Assembly (NCBI RefSeq): GCF_009828115.1
Contig: NZ_WTYL01000002.1
Coordinates: forward strand, 620,001 to 684,000
Origin: Allopontixanthobacter sediminis
GTDB lineage: Bacteria > Pseudomonadota > Alphaproteobacteria > Sphingomonadales > Sphingomonadaceae
Direction: 5' to 3'
Length of the DNA: 64,000 bases
A program made the translations under genes and the position numbers. The notes beneath the pieces are model-generated. The model saw nothing but the letters and a program-made list of their open reading frames with translations. It made no database searches and was not told where the DNA came from. Below are positions 43,606 to 53,146 of the stretch, piece by piece (within the stretch, counting starts at the first letter, position 1; the number at the start of each line of letters is the position of its first letter).

Positions 43606-46575
43606 ATGTCGAAATTTGGTTTTCTTGGCTTGGAGCGCGCGAGCCAGAACGAAACCAGCGATTTCTTGCCATCAGTCGCAGGTCGCAACGTCTTGGAAGA
43701 AGAGCAGCGCACTTCGTTGAAACCGCCTCACCCCGAAAACCTAATCAGCGCCTTTGAGGACGCTGCGCAAGGATGGTTTTGGGCGACCGATTGCGCAGGC
43801 GAACTGACATACCTCACTCCCAATGCGCTTTCGGTCCTTGGTGCGGGCGCGGGTGAAGGCGCCAAGGCGCTTTTCGCCAACTTGTTCCTACAAAATAAGG
43901 ACGAGTTGGAAGCTGGCCGAACCTTGTCATTCGCGATGATCCGGAACAGCAGCTTTTCAAAGCTTGTCGTTACCAATGCTTTTGGCCCACAGCGCCGTTG
44001 GTGGTCGGTTTCTGGCACCCCGAAATTTGATGATGGTGGCAATTTCACGGGTTACTGCGGAAGCGGTGTCGATATCACCTCACAACGCGAATCTTCTGAG
44101 AACGCGACGCGGATAGCAATGTGCGATTCGCTCACCGAGTTGCCCAATAGGCTGCGCATGTCGCAAGTTCTCGATGCACATCTTTCCAAATACCATTTTC
44201 ATAAAGAGCCATGTGCGATCCTGCTCATCGACCTCGATAGGTTCAAACAGGTCAACGACACGCTTGGCCACCCAGCGGGGGATGCGCTGCTCAAATTCGT
44301 TGCACAACGCCTATTCAAGCTTGTGGGTGACCGGGAGCGGATCTTCCGTCTGGGCGGCGACGAGTTCAATGTTTTCGTGCGCAACTCAGATGACAGGGGG
44401 GTTCTCGAGGCGCTGGGCAACGAGATTATTGCCTGCTTGTCAGAGCCCTATTCCATCGATGGCAAGCGCTGCAGTATCGGCGCTTCTGTCGGCATTGCGG
44501 TGAGCCCGCATAATGGTCTTACGGCGGATGATCTGATCCGGAACGCGGACCTGGCGCTCTATGGTTCGAAAGCGAATGGTCGCGGCTGCACCACATTCTT
44601 CTCACAGGAGTTGCTAGAAAGGGCCAAAGATCGCCGGGGCATTGAAGAAGATCTGCGCGATGCCCTCACAAGAAACGAATTCGAAGTTTACTACCAACCG
44701 ATCGTCAGATGCGCAGACAATAAAGCCACCGGCGTGGAAGCGCTGGTGCGATGGTGTCACCCAACGCGCGGCCCGATCTCGCCTGAGTTATTCATCCCCA
44801 TCGCCGAAGAAGCCAATCTGATTTCCGTACTGGGTGAATGGGTATTACGCCGTGCCTGCGATGATGCCTCCAAATGGCCAGGAAAAATCAGGGTTGCAGT
44901 CAACATCTCGCCAATCCAGTTCGCCAGCGGCCTGCTGCCCAATCTGGTAGTTTCGGCGCTGGCCAATTCAGGTCTGGAAGCCAATCGCCTGGAACTGGAA
45001 GTTACCGAAGGAGTGTTCCTCAGCGAAAGCCAGGATACCGATCAAACGTTCGCTACTCTGAAACGAATTGGCGTACGGCTTGCTCTCGACGACTTCGGCA
45101 CCGGCTATTCCTCGCTCGGATATTTGCGCACTGCTCCGTTTGACAAGATCAAGATTGACAAAAGTTTCGTTTATGCCGCCACTCTACCCGGCTCGCGCAA
45201 CTCCGCCATTATCGCCGCCATTGTCGCCTTGGCTGATGCGCTCGAGATGGAAACAACTGCCGAAGGGATCGAAACGGAAGATCAGCTCAGCTTGATCCGC
45301 GATCTTAAAGTCAGCCACGTGCAAGGCTATATCTACAGCAAGCCCGTGCAGAATGCTGTCGTCAACGACCAGCTCCATTCGGGCAATTGGGCTATAACTC
45401 CCAACGGGCCTTCCCACCAGCGAAGCGACCGCAAGTCGGTCTACCGTAGAGTCAGAGCTATTTTCGGAAATCATTGCCGCACAATTCTCATTCGAAACCT
45501 GTCCGAAAGCGGCGCGCTCATCGAAGGCCTCGACAACGTGCCGACGGGCAGCAAATTGCTAATCGATTTTGCCGAAGGCCAGCTGGTTTTTGCCAAGGTG
45601 GTACGTAATCACAGTCGTCTTTCCGGTGTGCAGTTCGAAAGCCCGCTTGACCGGGACGAGGAAGGTCGGTTTCACCCTCGGCACAGGGTTTCCAAGCTGC
45701 AACTTCGTTCGTTAGGCATTTCCAGCAACCACGAGCTTGAAGTTGCGCCGGCTATTGCCGAGAATAATTCTGCAGAGCTGGAAGAGCTTCGTGGCAGGCT
45801 GGGAATGGCATCGCAGACGACGGACGGTCCAGTACGATTAGGCAGTCCCCGTGGTACCGGCGCAGAAGCTAATCTGACGCTCAATTCTCTTGCGAGACTT
45901 TATCTAGACTCCATAGGCGACGATCCCGGCCGCTACAAAACCGAAACCACCCTACTCCGCGACCACGTCCTCCCCAATTTTGGCCAGATGCGACCCGATG
46001 AAATATCGACTCAGTATTTGTCGGATTGGTTCGAAAGCACGAGAAGGCGGGATACGCCCGGCCAAGCCGCCATCGAACAGATGATCCTGCTACTGCAGCG
46101 CTTCAATGTTCGCGAGATTGCGAATGTGGAGGGCAAGGCGCTAAGCCGCAAAGCCAAACACGAGCGGCATCTGAGCGCCGATGAAATCGAGCGCCTGAAC
46201 GCCGCGGTCGCCGAAAGTCACAATCAGCATTTGAAATTTGTCGTTGCTTTGCTGATGCTCACCGGTGTCAGGCAGCGCGACCTGAGCGAAGCGCAATGGA
46301 ACCAGTTCGATCTCGATGACAAAGTCTGGCATATGCCCGACCCGAATTCAGGCAAAAGCCGATCTGTTCCCTTGTCGCAAAAAGCCGCCGACTTAATTGC
46401 TCAGCTGCCACGACTGGAAGGTTGCCCGTATTTGATCGCTAATCCTAAAACCGGAAAACCTTACATCTCTTTCGCCGGCAGCTGGCAGACTGCGATCTCT
46501 CGGGCCGACTTAATGGGGCTGGAAATCGACGACGTTCGCAACTGCATCGAACCCTCAAAGCTTGGTGAGCCTTAG
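43606..46575 (+). CDS. PAS-GGDEF-EAL-PilZ protein fused to a truncated tyrosine-recombinase-like region
   Basis: A single 989-residue frame. PAS-like at about 45-165; GGDEF at 170-330 with GGDEF intact (250-254) and no RxxD inhibitory site; EAL at 345-590 with EAL (378-380), [25 protein letters not shown] and EGIET all present. A PilZ-like domain spans 607-685 ([18 protein letters not shown]). After a linker, 757-850 looks like a recombinase core-binding (SAM-like) domain and 852-989 the front half of the catalytic domain, with [11 protein letters not shown] (Arg889) and [10 protein letters not shown] (Lys917). It stops right where the HxxR box should be, so box II and the nucleophilic Tyr are missing. 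It could therefore bind DNA but not recombine. Cyclic di-GMP turnover looks functional. Confidence 0.92.
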   Translation: MSKFGFLGLERASQNETSDFLPSVAGRNVLEEEQRTSLKPPHPENLISAFEDAAQGWFWATDCAGELTYLTPNALSVLGAGAGEGAKALFANLFLQNKDELEAGRTLSFAMIRNSSFSKLVVTNAFGPQRRWWSVSGTPKFDDGGNFTGYCGSGVDITSQRESSENATRIAMCDSLTELPNRLRMSQVLDAHLSKYHFHKEPCAILLIDLDRFKQVNDTLGHPAGDALLKFVAQRLFKLVGDRERIFRLGGDEFNVFVRNSDDRGVLEALGNEIIACLSEPYSIDGKRCSIGASVGIAVSPHNGLTADDLIRNADLALYGSKANGRGCTTFFSQELLERAKDRRGIEEDLRDALTRNEFEVYYQPIVRCADNKATGVEALVRWCHPTRGPISPELFIPIAEEANLISVLGEWVLRRACDDASKWPGKIRVAVNISPIQFASGLLPNLVVSALANSGLEANRLELEVTEGVFLSESQDTDQTFATLKRIGVRLALDDFGTGYSSLGYLRTAPFDKIKIDKSFVYAATLPGSRNSAIIAAIVALADALEMETTAEGIETEDQLSLIRDLKVSHVQGYIYSKPVQNAVVNDQLHSGNWAITPNGPSHQRSDRKSVYRRVRAIFGNHCRTILIRNLSESGALIEGLDNVPTGSKLLIDFAEGQLVFAKVVRNHSRLSGVQFESPLDRDEEGRFHPRHRVSKLQLRSLGISSNHELEVAPAIAENNSAELEELRGRLGMASQTTDGPVRLGSPRGTGAEANLTLNSLARLYLDSIGDDPGRYKTETTLLRDHVLPNFGQMRPDEISTQYLSDWFESTRRRDTPGQAAIEQMILLLQRFNVREIANVEGKALSRKAKHERHLSADEIERLNAAVAESHNQHLKFVVALLMLTGVRQRDLSEAQWNQFDLDDKVWHMPDPNSGKSRSVPLSQKAADLIAQLPRLEGCPYLIANPKTGKPYISFAGSWQTAISRADLMGLEIDDVRNCIEPSKLGEP

Positions 46576-46956
46576 TTTAGCTGCCGTCCAACCACTGACT
46601 TGGCCGTGACAACTGCTAAGGAAAAAGCTCGACGAAGTGATTTCGGCTTTTGAACCAAGGTTGGCCATTAGGCCGTTAGGCACTTGCGCCGACAAAGCCG
46701 TTATTGTTCGGCTCATTCCCTGCTTTTAACCCTGCCATAAATTCAACTTTATGGCCTGCGCGCCTGCCATGTTCGGCCATAGCGGGCTCCCGGTGAGACA
46801 TATTCATAGCAGAACCCGCTACTCTGGGAGCAAGATGTCCCCGACAAGCGCCCCCCCAGATGACAAAGCAGGAATAAGCAGTATCAGGGCAGAAACCGGA
46901 GGAGCAGGGGTGGCCGTGGCGGCGTAGGTAAGGGTTCCACAATAAGCACCCTCGAT
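46576..46956. other. 381-bp gap, no confident gene
   Basis: Downstream of the fusion gene. I searched all frames just after its stop for the missing recombinase box II and Tyr and saw none. No RNA gene or terminator is obvious. Confidence 0.3.
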
Positions 46957-47067
46957 ATAACCATCGCAATCATCGCCGGCGCAAGCCGCGGCTTCGGACT
47001 AAGCGCAGCGCTACAATGCGCGGCGCGCGGCAGCGGCGTAAATCTTACCTACAACAGCCATCCCTAA
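46957..47067 (+). pseudogene. N-terminal remnant of a short-chain dehydrogenase/reductase
   Basis: Reads as the first strand-turn-helix-strand of an SDR Rossmann fold: ITIAIIAGASRGFGLSAALQ then CAARGSGVNLTYNSHP, ending in TAA. The glycine motif GASRGFG corresponds to the classical TGxxxGxG. Only about 36 residues survive, with no catalytic Tyr/Lys, so it is a fragment. Confidence 0.6.
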
Positions 47068-47123
47068 TTCCGCACCGGGCACAATGCCGTGGTCTTTCCA
47101 TTATGTGAAGGTACGGCAACTAA

Positions 47124-47687
47124 TCAGTTCGAAGTTGGCGGCATGGAATCGACCATAGTAATAGGCTGAATATCGATGCCAAAAAGCTTCCAACGCCCCT
47201 GCTCCCATTGGAAGTACATGTCGAAATAGATGGACGTCGGGCGCAGGTTAAACTGCCCTTTTACCTCAAACACATCAGGCTGGATTTGGCGGGGAGCTTC
47301 GCTGTATGTTGGTGGAACTAGCAACGCATTGGACAAATCAATTTTGGCGTTACGAATGCCCGAAAAAACATTCGCGAGATTTGCTGCATTGTTATTTATT
47401 TGAAAACCTTGGGCAGACATGTCCCGAAGAACTGAATAATTGCCAGACTGGTTAGCATGGTCGACAGCTAGTATTGTTGACCATAGCAACTTCGATAGTT
47501 CGAGAGCGCCAGGTACCGGTCGGACCGAAGCTGGCGGCTGGATCGAAACGGGAGGGGTTTGTACCTGTTGGGCTGCAACAGGTGCCAAGCCGAATCCTGC
47601 CATAAACATAAGGCTAGTTGCGGCGGCGCGGAAGAATGTCGGGGCGGTACGCCCCGACATTCCCATTATCTCGATAGTTCCTTGCAT
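47124..47687 (-). CDS. Hypothetical exported protein downstream of the autotransporter
   Basis: 187 residues as opened at ATG 47687. A signal peptide ends near PVAA-QQVQ, but the conventional leader starts around the ATG-rich SLMFMAGFG, so the true start may be about 25 residues in. The mature part (LLWSTILAVDHANQSGNYSV, then a pattern ending FQWEQGRWKLFGIDIQPI) looks like an NTF2/SnoaL-like alpha+beta fold; this is a fold guess. It follows the YadA-like gene by 18 bases in the same direction, so a helper or co-expressed partner is possible. Confidence 0.65.
   Translation of the reverse strand: MQGTIEIMGMSGRTAPTFFRAAATSLMFMAGFGLAPVAAQQVQTPPVSIQPPASVRPVPGALELSKLLWSTILAVDHANQSGNYSVLRDMSAQGFQINNNAANLANVFSGIRNAKIDLSNALLVPPTYSEAPRQIQPDVFEVKGQFNLRPTSIYFDMYFQWEQGRWKLFGIDIQPITMVDSMPPTSN
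47634..47662 (-). promoter_or_regulatory. Perfect 13-bp inverted repeat after the autotransporter stop
   Basis: Arms GAATGTCGGGGCG and CGCCCCGACATTC with a three-base loop form a very stable hairpin 44 bases beyond the YadA-like stop. It overlaps the first codons of the next gene if that gene starts at 47687. There is no T-run, so it is more likely an mRNA-stabilising or translation-controlling hairpin than a terminator. Confidence 0.6.
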
Positions 47688-47705
47688 GAGCGTCAGATTA
47701 CCAGA

Positions 47706-49781
47706 TCACCAAGCGATCTGGAAGCCGCCGCGTGCGCCGACCTCACCGCTGTCGAAGCCGACGCCGACCCCGGCCGAAATGGACGCTTTGTCACTCACTC
47801 GAGCTGACATCGCAATCGTACCGGCGCCCTGATTTTCGAAATAACCTACGCCGCCCGACACACCGAATTTGGCGCCCGAAGGAAGCGCCGGCGACTCCAT
47901 TGCCAATGCCATTGCGACACCTTCATTGGCACGGCTGATGGCAGCACGATTGGCTGCGGTTTCCCCGAACAAGTCATTAATCTGTCCGGTCTGTGCTGAG
48001 GTGAGCGCCTGTAGACCGGCAATTCCCGTCGCATTTGCGCTGATTGCTGCGCTATTAGCACTGACCGAGGACTGCTGGGCGAAACCAGAGAAATCCGGCC
48101 CAGACTGCAGGCCGAGAGTACCGCTAGAATCGGCCGTGACGAAAGATAGGCCACCAGTCTGCGACGTCGTACTGGTGCTCAGCGATGCGATAACGACCTG
48201 ACCATCATTGGCAGCCGTAGCGCCATTGCCGATAGCTACCGAATTGGCGCCAGATGCTACCGACTGGTTACCTAAGGCGATTGCTCCAGCACCTGTTGCC
48301 GACGCAGCTTCGCCTACTGCAACCGATCGCACCCCACTGGCAGTCGAGAGATGACCTAGCGCGGTCGCCCGCTCAGCGGTGGCATTTGCCCTCCAACCGT
48401 ATGCTGTCGCACCTGCGCCAACGGCTGATGATTGCCCGCCGACAACGGTAGTCGAAGGGCCGCTTGCAATGGTCGAGAATCCGCTCATCCCGTCGCGATT
48501 GCCGCCAATTGCAATGGAGTCTCCTCCAGTCGCCTGCGCGGTATTGCCGAGCGCGATTGCATTGCTGCCAGACGCGATTGAATCTTCACCGCCGGCGAAG
48601 CTCTGCGCGCCAGAGGCAGTCGATTGATGTCCCACAGCCGTCGCCATTGCGCCTGTCGCTGCCGATTGCCAGCCAAGCGCAGTCGCCCCAGGGGTAGTGG
48701 CAACGCTTTCGCCGCCAAGCGCAGTAGTCGAGTTTCCGCTGGCAAAAGCGCTGTCGCCCAAGGCTAGAGCGTCAATCCCGTTGGCAATGGCTTCGTTGCC
48801 AATCGCGCTGGAATTATCTGTTTTCGCATCAGCATTTTCACCAATTGCGATAGAGCGAATTCCAGTTGCCGTGGCCAAGTGACCCAATGCCGTCGCCCGC
48901 TCGGCTGATACTGACTGCCAGCCAAATGCGGTTGAGCCAGGTCCTGTTGCCGAACTTTCGCCGCCAACTGCTGTGGTGGAATTGCCGGTCGCCATGGCGG
49001 TGTCGCCGATTGCCAATGCATCAATCCCATTAGCTATCGCTTCGTTGCCAATGGCGGTGGCATTATCACCTTGCGCATCAGCATTCTCGCCGATTGCTAC
49101 CGAGCGAACTCCCGTCGCTGTAGCCAGATGGCCCAGCGCGGTGGAGCGTTCGCCTGACATTGATTGCCAACCGTAGGTCGTCGAGCCAGGGCCGGTTGCG
49201 ACGCTTTCTCCGCCAACAGCGGTCGTCGAATTGCCGTTCGCGATAGCAGTGTCGCCGATGGCGATTGCATCAATTCCATTGGCGATGGACTCGTTGCCGA
49301 TCGCAGTAGCGTTATTGCCCTGCGCGTCCGCATTTTCTCCAATTGCTACTGATCGGATACCAATTGCGGTGGCGAGGTGACCAACAGCAGTAGATCGTTC
49401 GCCCGACATTGTCTGCCAGCCAAGAGCCGTGGAGCCAGGTCCGGTTGCAACCGCCTCGCCGCCAACAGCGGTCGTGGAATTGCCCGTTGCAGAGGCGGCG
49501 TCACCGACGGCAAGTGCGTCTACACCGTTCGCGGTTGAACCATTGCCGATTGCAGTTGAATTGGCTGTTTGCGCGTCAGCATTTGTCCCGCATGCCAATG
49601 CGGTATCATCCGTGGATGTCGCTCCTCCATCGGTGTCGCCCGCATCGGCAACACCATTGTCATTGGAGTCTAAAAGGCATTCGGCCGCTGCTGCCGGTGT
49701 CGATATCAAAACTGGCGCGGCCAGTATGGCGGTGCCGCTCAAGAGCGCGAATGTGAATTTCTTCAAGTAACAATTTGTCAT
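47706..49781 (-). CDS. YadA-like trimeric autotransporter adhesin
   Basis: 691 residues. Long signal peptide ending PAAAA-ECLL. From about 70 to 560 there are many 13-14-residue YadA/Hia head motifs (NSTAIGN, SVAIGENADA, TALGHLATATG), arranged in higher-order units of about 83 residues repeated four to five times. A coiled-coil stalk (about 575-625, ANSAAISANATGIAGLQAL) and the YadA membrane anchor (AMALAMESPALPSGAKFGVS to a final FQIAW) complete the family layout. It should trimerise in the outer membrane and act in adhesion. An ECF sigma/anti-sigma pair lies directly upstream in the same direction. Confidence 0.93.
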   Translation of the reverse strand: MTNCYLKKFTFALLSGTAILAAPVLISTPAAAAECLLDSNDNGVADAGDTDGGATSTDDTALACGTNADAQTANSTAIGNGSTANGVDALAVGDAASATGNSTTAVGGEAVATGPGSTALGWQTMSGERSTAVGHLATAIGIRSVAIGENADAQGNNATAIGNESIANGIDAIAIGDTAIANGNSTTAVGGESVATGPGSTTYGWQSMSGERSTALGHLATATGVRSVAIGENADAQGDNATAIGNEAIANGIDALAIGDTAMATGNSTTAVGGESSATGPGSTAFGWQSVSAERATALGHLATATGIRSIAIGENADAKTDNSSAIGNEAIANGIDALALGDSAFASGNSTTALGGESVATTPGATALGWQSAATGAMATAVGHQSTASGAQSFAGGEDSIASGSNAIALGNTAQATGGDSIAIGGNRDGMSGFSTIASGPSTTVVGGQSSAVGAGATAYGWRANATAERATALGHLSTASGVRSVAVGEAASATGAGAIALGNQSVASGANSVAIGNGATAANDGQVVIASLSTSTTSQTGGLSFVTADSSGTLGLQSGPDFSGFAQQSSVSANSAAISANATGIAGLQALTSAQTGQINDLFGETAANRAAISRANEGVAMALAMESPALPSGAKFGVSGGVGYFENQGAGTIAMSARVSDKASISAGVGVGFDSGEVGARGGFQIAW

Positions 49782-50054
49782 GGGAAGTATCTCTTCCTGT
49801 CTCTAACAGATCAGAAAGCCAGTCGGCGGCGTAGGTTTGATCGCCGAAAGTTGAAGCAAGACCACGTTATCGTGAACTCATCTTCTTGTCGGGGCAACTC
49901 CATCCGCATCCTCGGCTCGCCATCCCGAACGGATAACGGGCGCACCTACGAAGCCATTGCGCTTTCGGTTGCAGTAAGACCGAAAAAAATGATGGATGCG
50001 GTCTGCGGATAGGTTTTGCGCAGTCTCCGTGGGCGCTTCACTCCCGCATCCTGA

Positions 50055-50804
50055 CTAGACGCTGTCAATTGCTCCGATCAACAGGATTGGAGGGGAGGGT
50101 GCTTCGTGAGGAGCCCCAGTGTTTTCCTCGAATGTGACGGCCAAGGATGAGCCTGGCAGGAGCAATTCAGATTCCGCTCCTGTTAGGTTTCGCTCAAGCA
50201 CCCCAGAATTGGGGATATAGCCGAGCGATTGCGGCACGCCGCCCTCCGGTATCACCCACAGCTCTGCTACTTGGCCCTCACCCGCTTCCAGGCCGGAGAC
50301 GCGTACCGATAGTCGCTGGGATGTGGGATTTATGAGGCTCGCCAGTCGGGAAGTGCCGTCTTCATTTTGTAATTGGGCGATCAGCTGAGGTTGGGCGCCT
50401 TCAAATGTTGTTGGACCAACTGGTGGATTGGTTGCCGGAGTCGACACATATAAGACCAGCGCCGCAGCGGCCATAGCGGTGCCAAACATGGCGAACCCGA
50501 CGCTCAACCTGGAGGGGCGTTCGGCTTTCGGCTGAATGGTCACCACTCTACGATCAGCAGCACTTTCGTGTTTGATCCGGTTAAGGATCGCTTCCCGTGT
50601 AGCGCTAGAGGGCGCAAACTGGGTCGCTTCCTCGGCCATGGTTCCTAGCCGCCGGTCCCACCATTCAACGGCTTGTACGAACGACGGATCAGTTAGAATA
50701 GCGCGCTGCGCCTGCACCAGTTCCTCACCCTCAAGTACGCGCAAGGAATATTTGCCGGCCTGAATGAAAGGATCTTCAGTTTCCATTTGCTCTCTATCAA
50801 CCAC
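50055..50804 (-). CDS. Anti-sigma factor, RskA-like, membrane-anchored
   Basis: 249 residues. The N-terminal cytoplasmic part has the anti-ECF pattern (YSLRVLEGEELVQAQRAILT, VEWWDRRLGTMAEEATQFAP). One membrane helix lies near 100-122 (FAMFGTAMAAAALVLYVS), and an extracytoplasmic RskA-type domain ends VTFEENTGAPHEAPSPPI. GTG 50804 overlaps the sigma stop by eight bases; ATG 50786 is an alternative. It should hold the adjacent ECF sigma inactive until an envelope signal arrives. Confidence 0.9.
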   Translation of the reverse strand: MVDREQMETEDPFIQAGKYSLRVLEGEELVQAQRAILTDPSFVQAVEWWDRRLGTMAEEATQFAPSSATREAILNRIKHESAADRRVVTIQPKAERPSRLSVGFAMFGTAMAAAALVLYVSTPATNPPVGPTTFEGAQPQLIAQLQNEDGTSRLASLINPTSQRLSVRVSGLEAGEGQVAELWVIPEGGVPQSLGYIPNSGVLERNLTGAESELLLPGSSLAVTFEENTGAPHEAPSPPILLIGAIDSV

Positions 50805-51345
50805 CGAGACATCCCTTCAATCCCATCAGCCCGCGGCTGATCCAGCTCTTGATGGTACCGATCGGTACGCCAATGTGATTAGCAAGCTCAGATTGTGTGT
50901 ATCCCTCGAAATATGCCAGCCTGATTGACGTTCGATGATCGGATCGCAAGGTTTCGATACATTTCCGCAAGGCTTCTTGATCTTCCATGTCGCAAAGCCA
51001 GTCATCGGCAGGTTTGGCATCATCGGCAAAATTCTCGAGAACGTCGTCACCGATTTCCGTCATACGCCCTTCTCTGCGTACGACGTCGATGGCTGAATTT
51101 CGCGCAATCGCGCACAGCCAGGTGATCGGGTTGCCCTTGTCCGATCGGTACGTGCCCGCGCGCCGCCAAATCTTCATATAAACATCTTGCAATATTTCTT
51201 CTGCTCGCCCCCGGGAGCGCACGATACGAAGAATGCTGCCGTACAATACTCTGTTGGTCTGATCGTATAGTATGCCCATAGCCGCCTCATCCCCCGATGC
51301 GACTTTTGCTAGAGCAATCTTCAATGCAGTTCGGCGATCTTCCAT
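50797..51345 (-). CDS. ECF RNA polymerase sigma factor
   Basis: 182 residues: region 2 (GRAEEILQDVYMKIWRRAG, GNPITWLCAIARNSAIDVVR) and region 4 (AYFEGYTQSELANHIGVPIG, TIKSWISRG). Coupled to the anti-sigma gene by an eight-base overlap. The next gene in the same direction is the trimeric autotransporter, 273 bp beyond the anti-sigma, making it a plausible target. I could not find a convincing ECF -35/-10 pair by eye upstream of either. Confidence 0.93.
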   Translation of the reverse strand: MEDRRTALKIALAKVASGDEAAMGILYDQTNRVLYGSILRIVRSRGRAEEILQDVYMKIWRRAGTYRSDKGNPITWLCAIARNSAIDVVRREGRMTEIGDDVLENFADDAKPADDWLCDMEDQEALRKCIETLRSDHRTSIRLAYFEGYTQSELANHIGVPIGTIKSWISRGLMGLKGCLGG

Positions 51346-52178
51346 GTCATCTCACTCGAATATGACCTGCGCAGGATTTTCCAAGAAACTACCAATACCA
51401 ATTGAAGCCCGGATTTGGGTTCAAATGCTGTTGGTTAGACGAGGCACCAATCATTTGTGAACTAGCTTTACGTGCATTCTGTGCGACCCAGATCAATGAA
51501 TACACAATTCTGAAGGCTGATGTTCTGCGCCCCATTTTGCAGTGCGCCAGACGCTTCGTTTGCCGATTAATGGCAACGCGAGCACAACCAAAGAAGAGCA
51601 AAATGATCCTTTCCTACTCGGATGCCCAAAGTGCCGAATTTCGCCGAATTGATCGGGCAACTTTGCGAGTTCGGCGGAGCCTCGACGTTCTGAACTGTTT
51701 CAAATGGCGAGCAAGCCTAACAAATCGCCCAGAGTTTCCAGATCTGACTTCCAAAATGTACTACGCATCAATCGAGTTTCGGTTGCGATCGACGTAACAT
51801 TCCTGTCGGGAGGGAAAGTTTAGATCGTTGCCGAGTTTGAAGTGACCGCAGCCATAGTTGCTGTCGGCAAGTAATGGCTCAGAGCCCCCTTTTCAGATAA
51901 TCCTAACGAAAGGGCCCTCACAAATATGCTTTGGGTTTAAGGGTGGGAGGCACGAGAGTTCGGCCTTTTCGCTTCTCATGCTTTAGGCCACGCACCAAAC
52001 CAAGGCTCAGAAACAATAACCTTATGTAGCGGTCGACAGAACCGCGCCGACAGCAGCTACGAGCGATGAACGACCAGTATCGATTGCGTTCGCCCGGTAG
52101 CTCGCTCCATTGCATTCATAACCCAGTGAGACATTTCACGACTTGCATATGATTTTAGCGACATCAAACTGTCGATTT
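51346..52178. other. 833-bp gap, no confident gene
   Basis: Several short frames exist (for example 51402-51797 plus and 51918-52115 minus) but none shows a recognisable family, a convincing start or coding-like composition. The left 100 bases probably hold the sigma operon promoter. No RNA gene or clear terminator seen. Confidence 0.3.
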
Positions 52179-52715
52179 TCAGGCATAGGCAATTGTGGCC
52201 CTAGTCTTTCGGCGCTTCATCCGCATTGATCCACCAACGGCAGCAAATCCAAGAATTAGCATCAACCATGTCGCCGGTTCTGGGACAGCCCCAGACACTT
52301 CAGAAATGATCAGAGTGCTTCTACCGGTTGCGATGCCTGAAAAATTGAAGGTTCCCGTATTGAAAACCGGGCGCCCATCGACAAAAGAGAAGAGGTCTGC
52401 GCCGCCAAATTGTGTGAATCCGAGCCCGGGCGCGCTTATGTTCAGCGCTGCGAGGATACTGCCGGAGCCGAAGTTGACGTTTCCGCTTCCGGCGATTCCG
52501 TTGAATGTTCCAGGGACGTTATTGAAAAAGATTTGGCTGCCACCAAGCAATGGCTGATTGTTCACACGATCAGGAACCACCGGATCGACTTCGAGTGTGA
52601 AGGTTGCATTTCTCGATCCGCTTAGATCGAAAAGCAGTGTAGCAGCAGATGCGGGCACAGCAGTTAGGAGGCTCGCGGCAATTGCGCTGGTTACTAAGAA
52701 GTATGATGATTTCAT
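52179..52715 (-). CDS. PEP-CTERM exported protein
   Basis: 178 residues. Signal peptide ending VPASA-ATLL; mature beta-rich body; C-terminal sorting tail GAVPEPATWLMLILGFAAVG followed by a basic stretch and the ending RATIAYA. PEP-CTERM tails are recognised and cut by an exosortase (EpsH/XrtA) in bacteria that make exopolysaccharide; no exosortase is in this window. Function of the body unknown. Apparently monocistronic. Confidence 0.92.
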   Translation of the reverse strand: MKSSYFLVTSAIAASLLTAVPASAATLLFDLSGSRNATFTLEVDPVVPDRVNNQPLLGGSQIFFNNVPGTFNGIAGSGNVNFGSGSILAALNISAPGLGFTQFGGADLFSFVDGRPVFNTGTFNFSGIATGRSTLIISEVSGAVPEPATWLMLILGFAAVGGSMRMKRRKTRATIAYA

Positions 52716-53146
52716 TTGGGTATATCCTTTATGAAATGTGAAAAAGTGCCAAGGTCATCTTGCCTTCGCTACACTCGGAAGTTCGTAACTAGTTAATTGT
52801 TTTTTCTAGAAAAATACCGCTTCAAACGAAATTTTTCGATAGGTGCAACCATGGCAACGAATTGATCGTAGGAAACCTGATGGACCAAGCATTTTTGGCG
52901 AGATGTGCAGAGTTACAACGTAGGGTCATCCGCGCTTGGATTGGCTCTCCTGAGCCGGAGGTCGGCAACCGGTAACAGAGCATACGTTCCAGCGCCCGAA
53001 TCGCGTTACCGAAACAGCCGTTCGTTCACAAAGGCATTGGGCAACAAATGGCAGGGGTCAGAGGGTTTGGAGATAGACCCCCATCCGCGGCGGGGTGGGC
53101 CAAACGATTACCTTGCAGGTAATCGCGCGAGCAAGGGCTTCAGGGT
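52716..53146. other. 431-bp gap with one dispersed element
   Basis: Left end: promoter region of the PEP-CTERM gene, AT-rich. Copy D of the dispersed element lies at about 52960-53033. Nothing else supported. Confidence 0.35.
52955..53033 (-). repeat. Dispersed ~70-bp element, copy D
   Basis: Plus strand begins GGTCGGCAACCGGTAACAG and ends TACCGAAACAGCCGTTCG then TTCACAAAG. Start and end blocks match copy C with a middle of similar length; the final ATG of the other copies is not kept. Confidence 0.5.

Noticed and set aside
47950-49600. Regular repeats that could suggest a CRISPR array
   Set aside because: They are in-frame coding repeats of the YadA-like head domain with conserved amino acids, without unique spacers.
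51402-51797. 131-residue plus-strand ORF
   Set aside because: No family resemblance, irregular composition and no clear ribosome-binding site.
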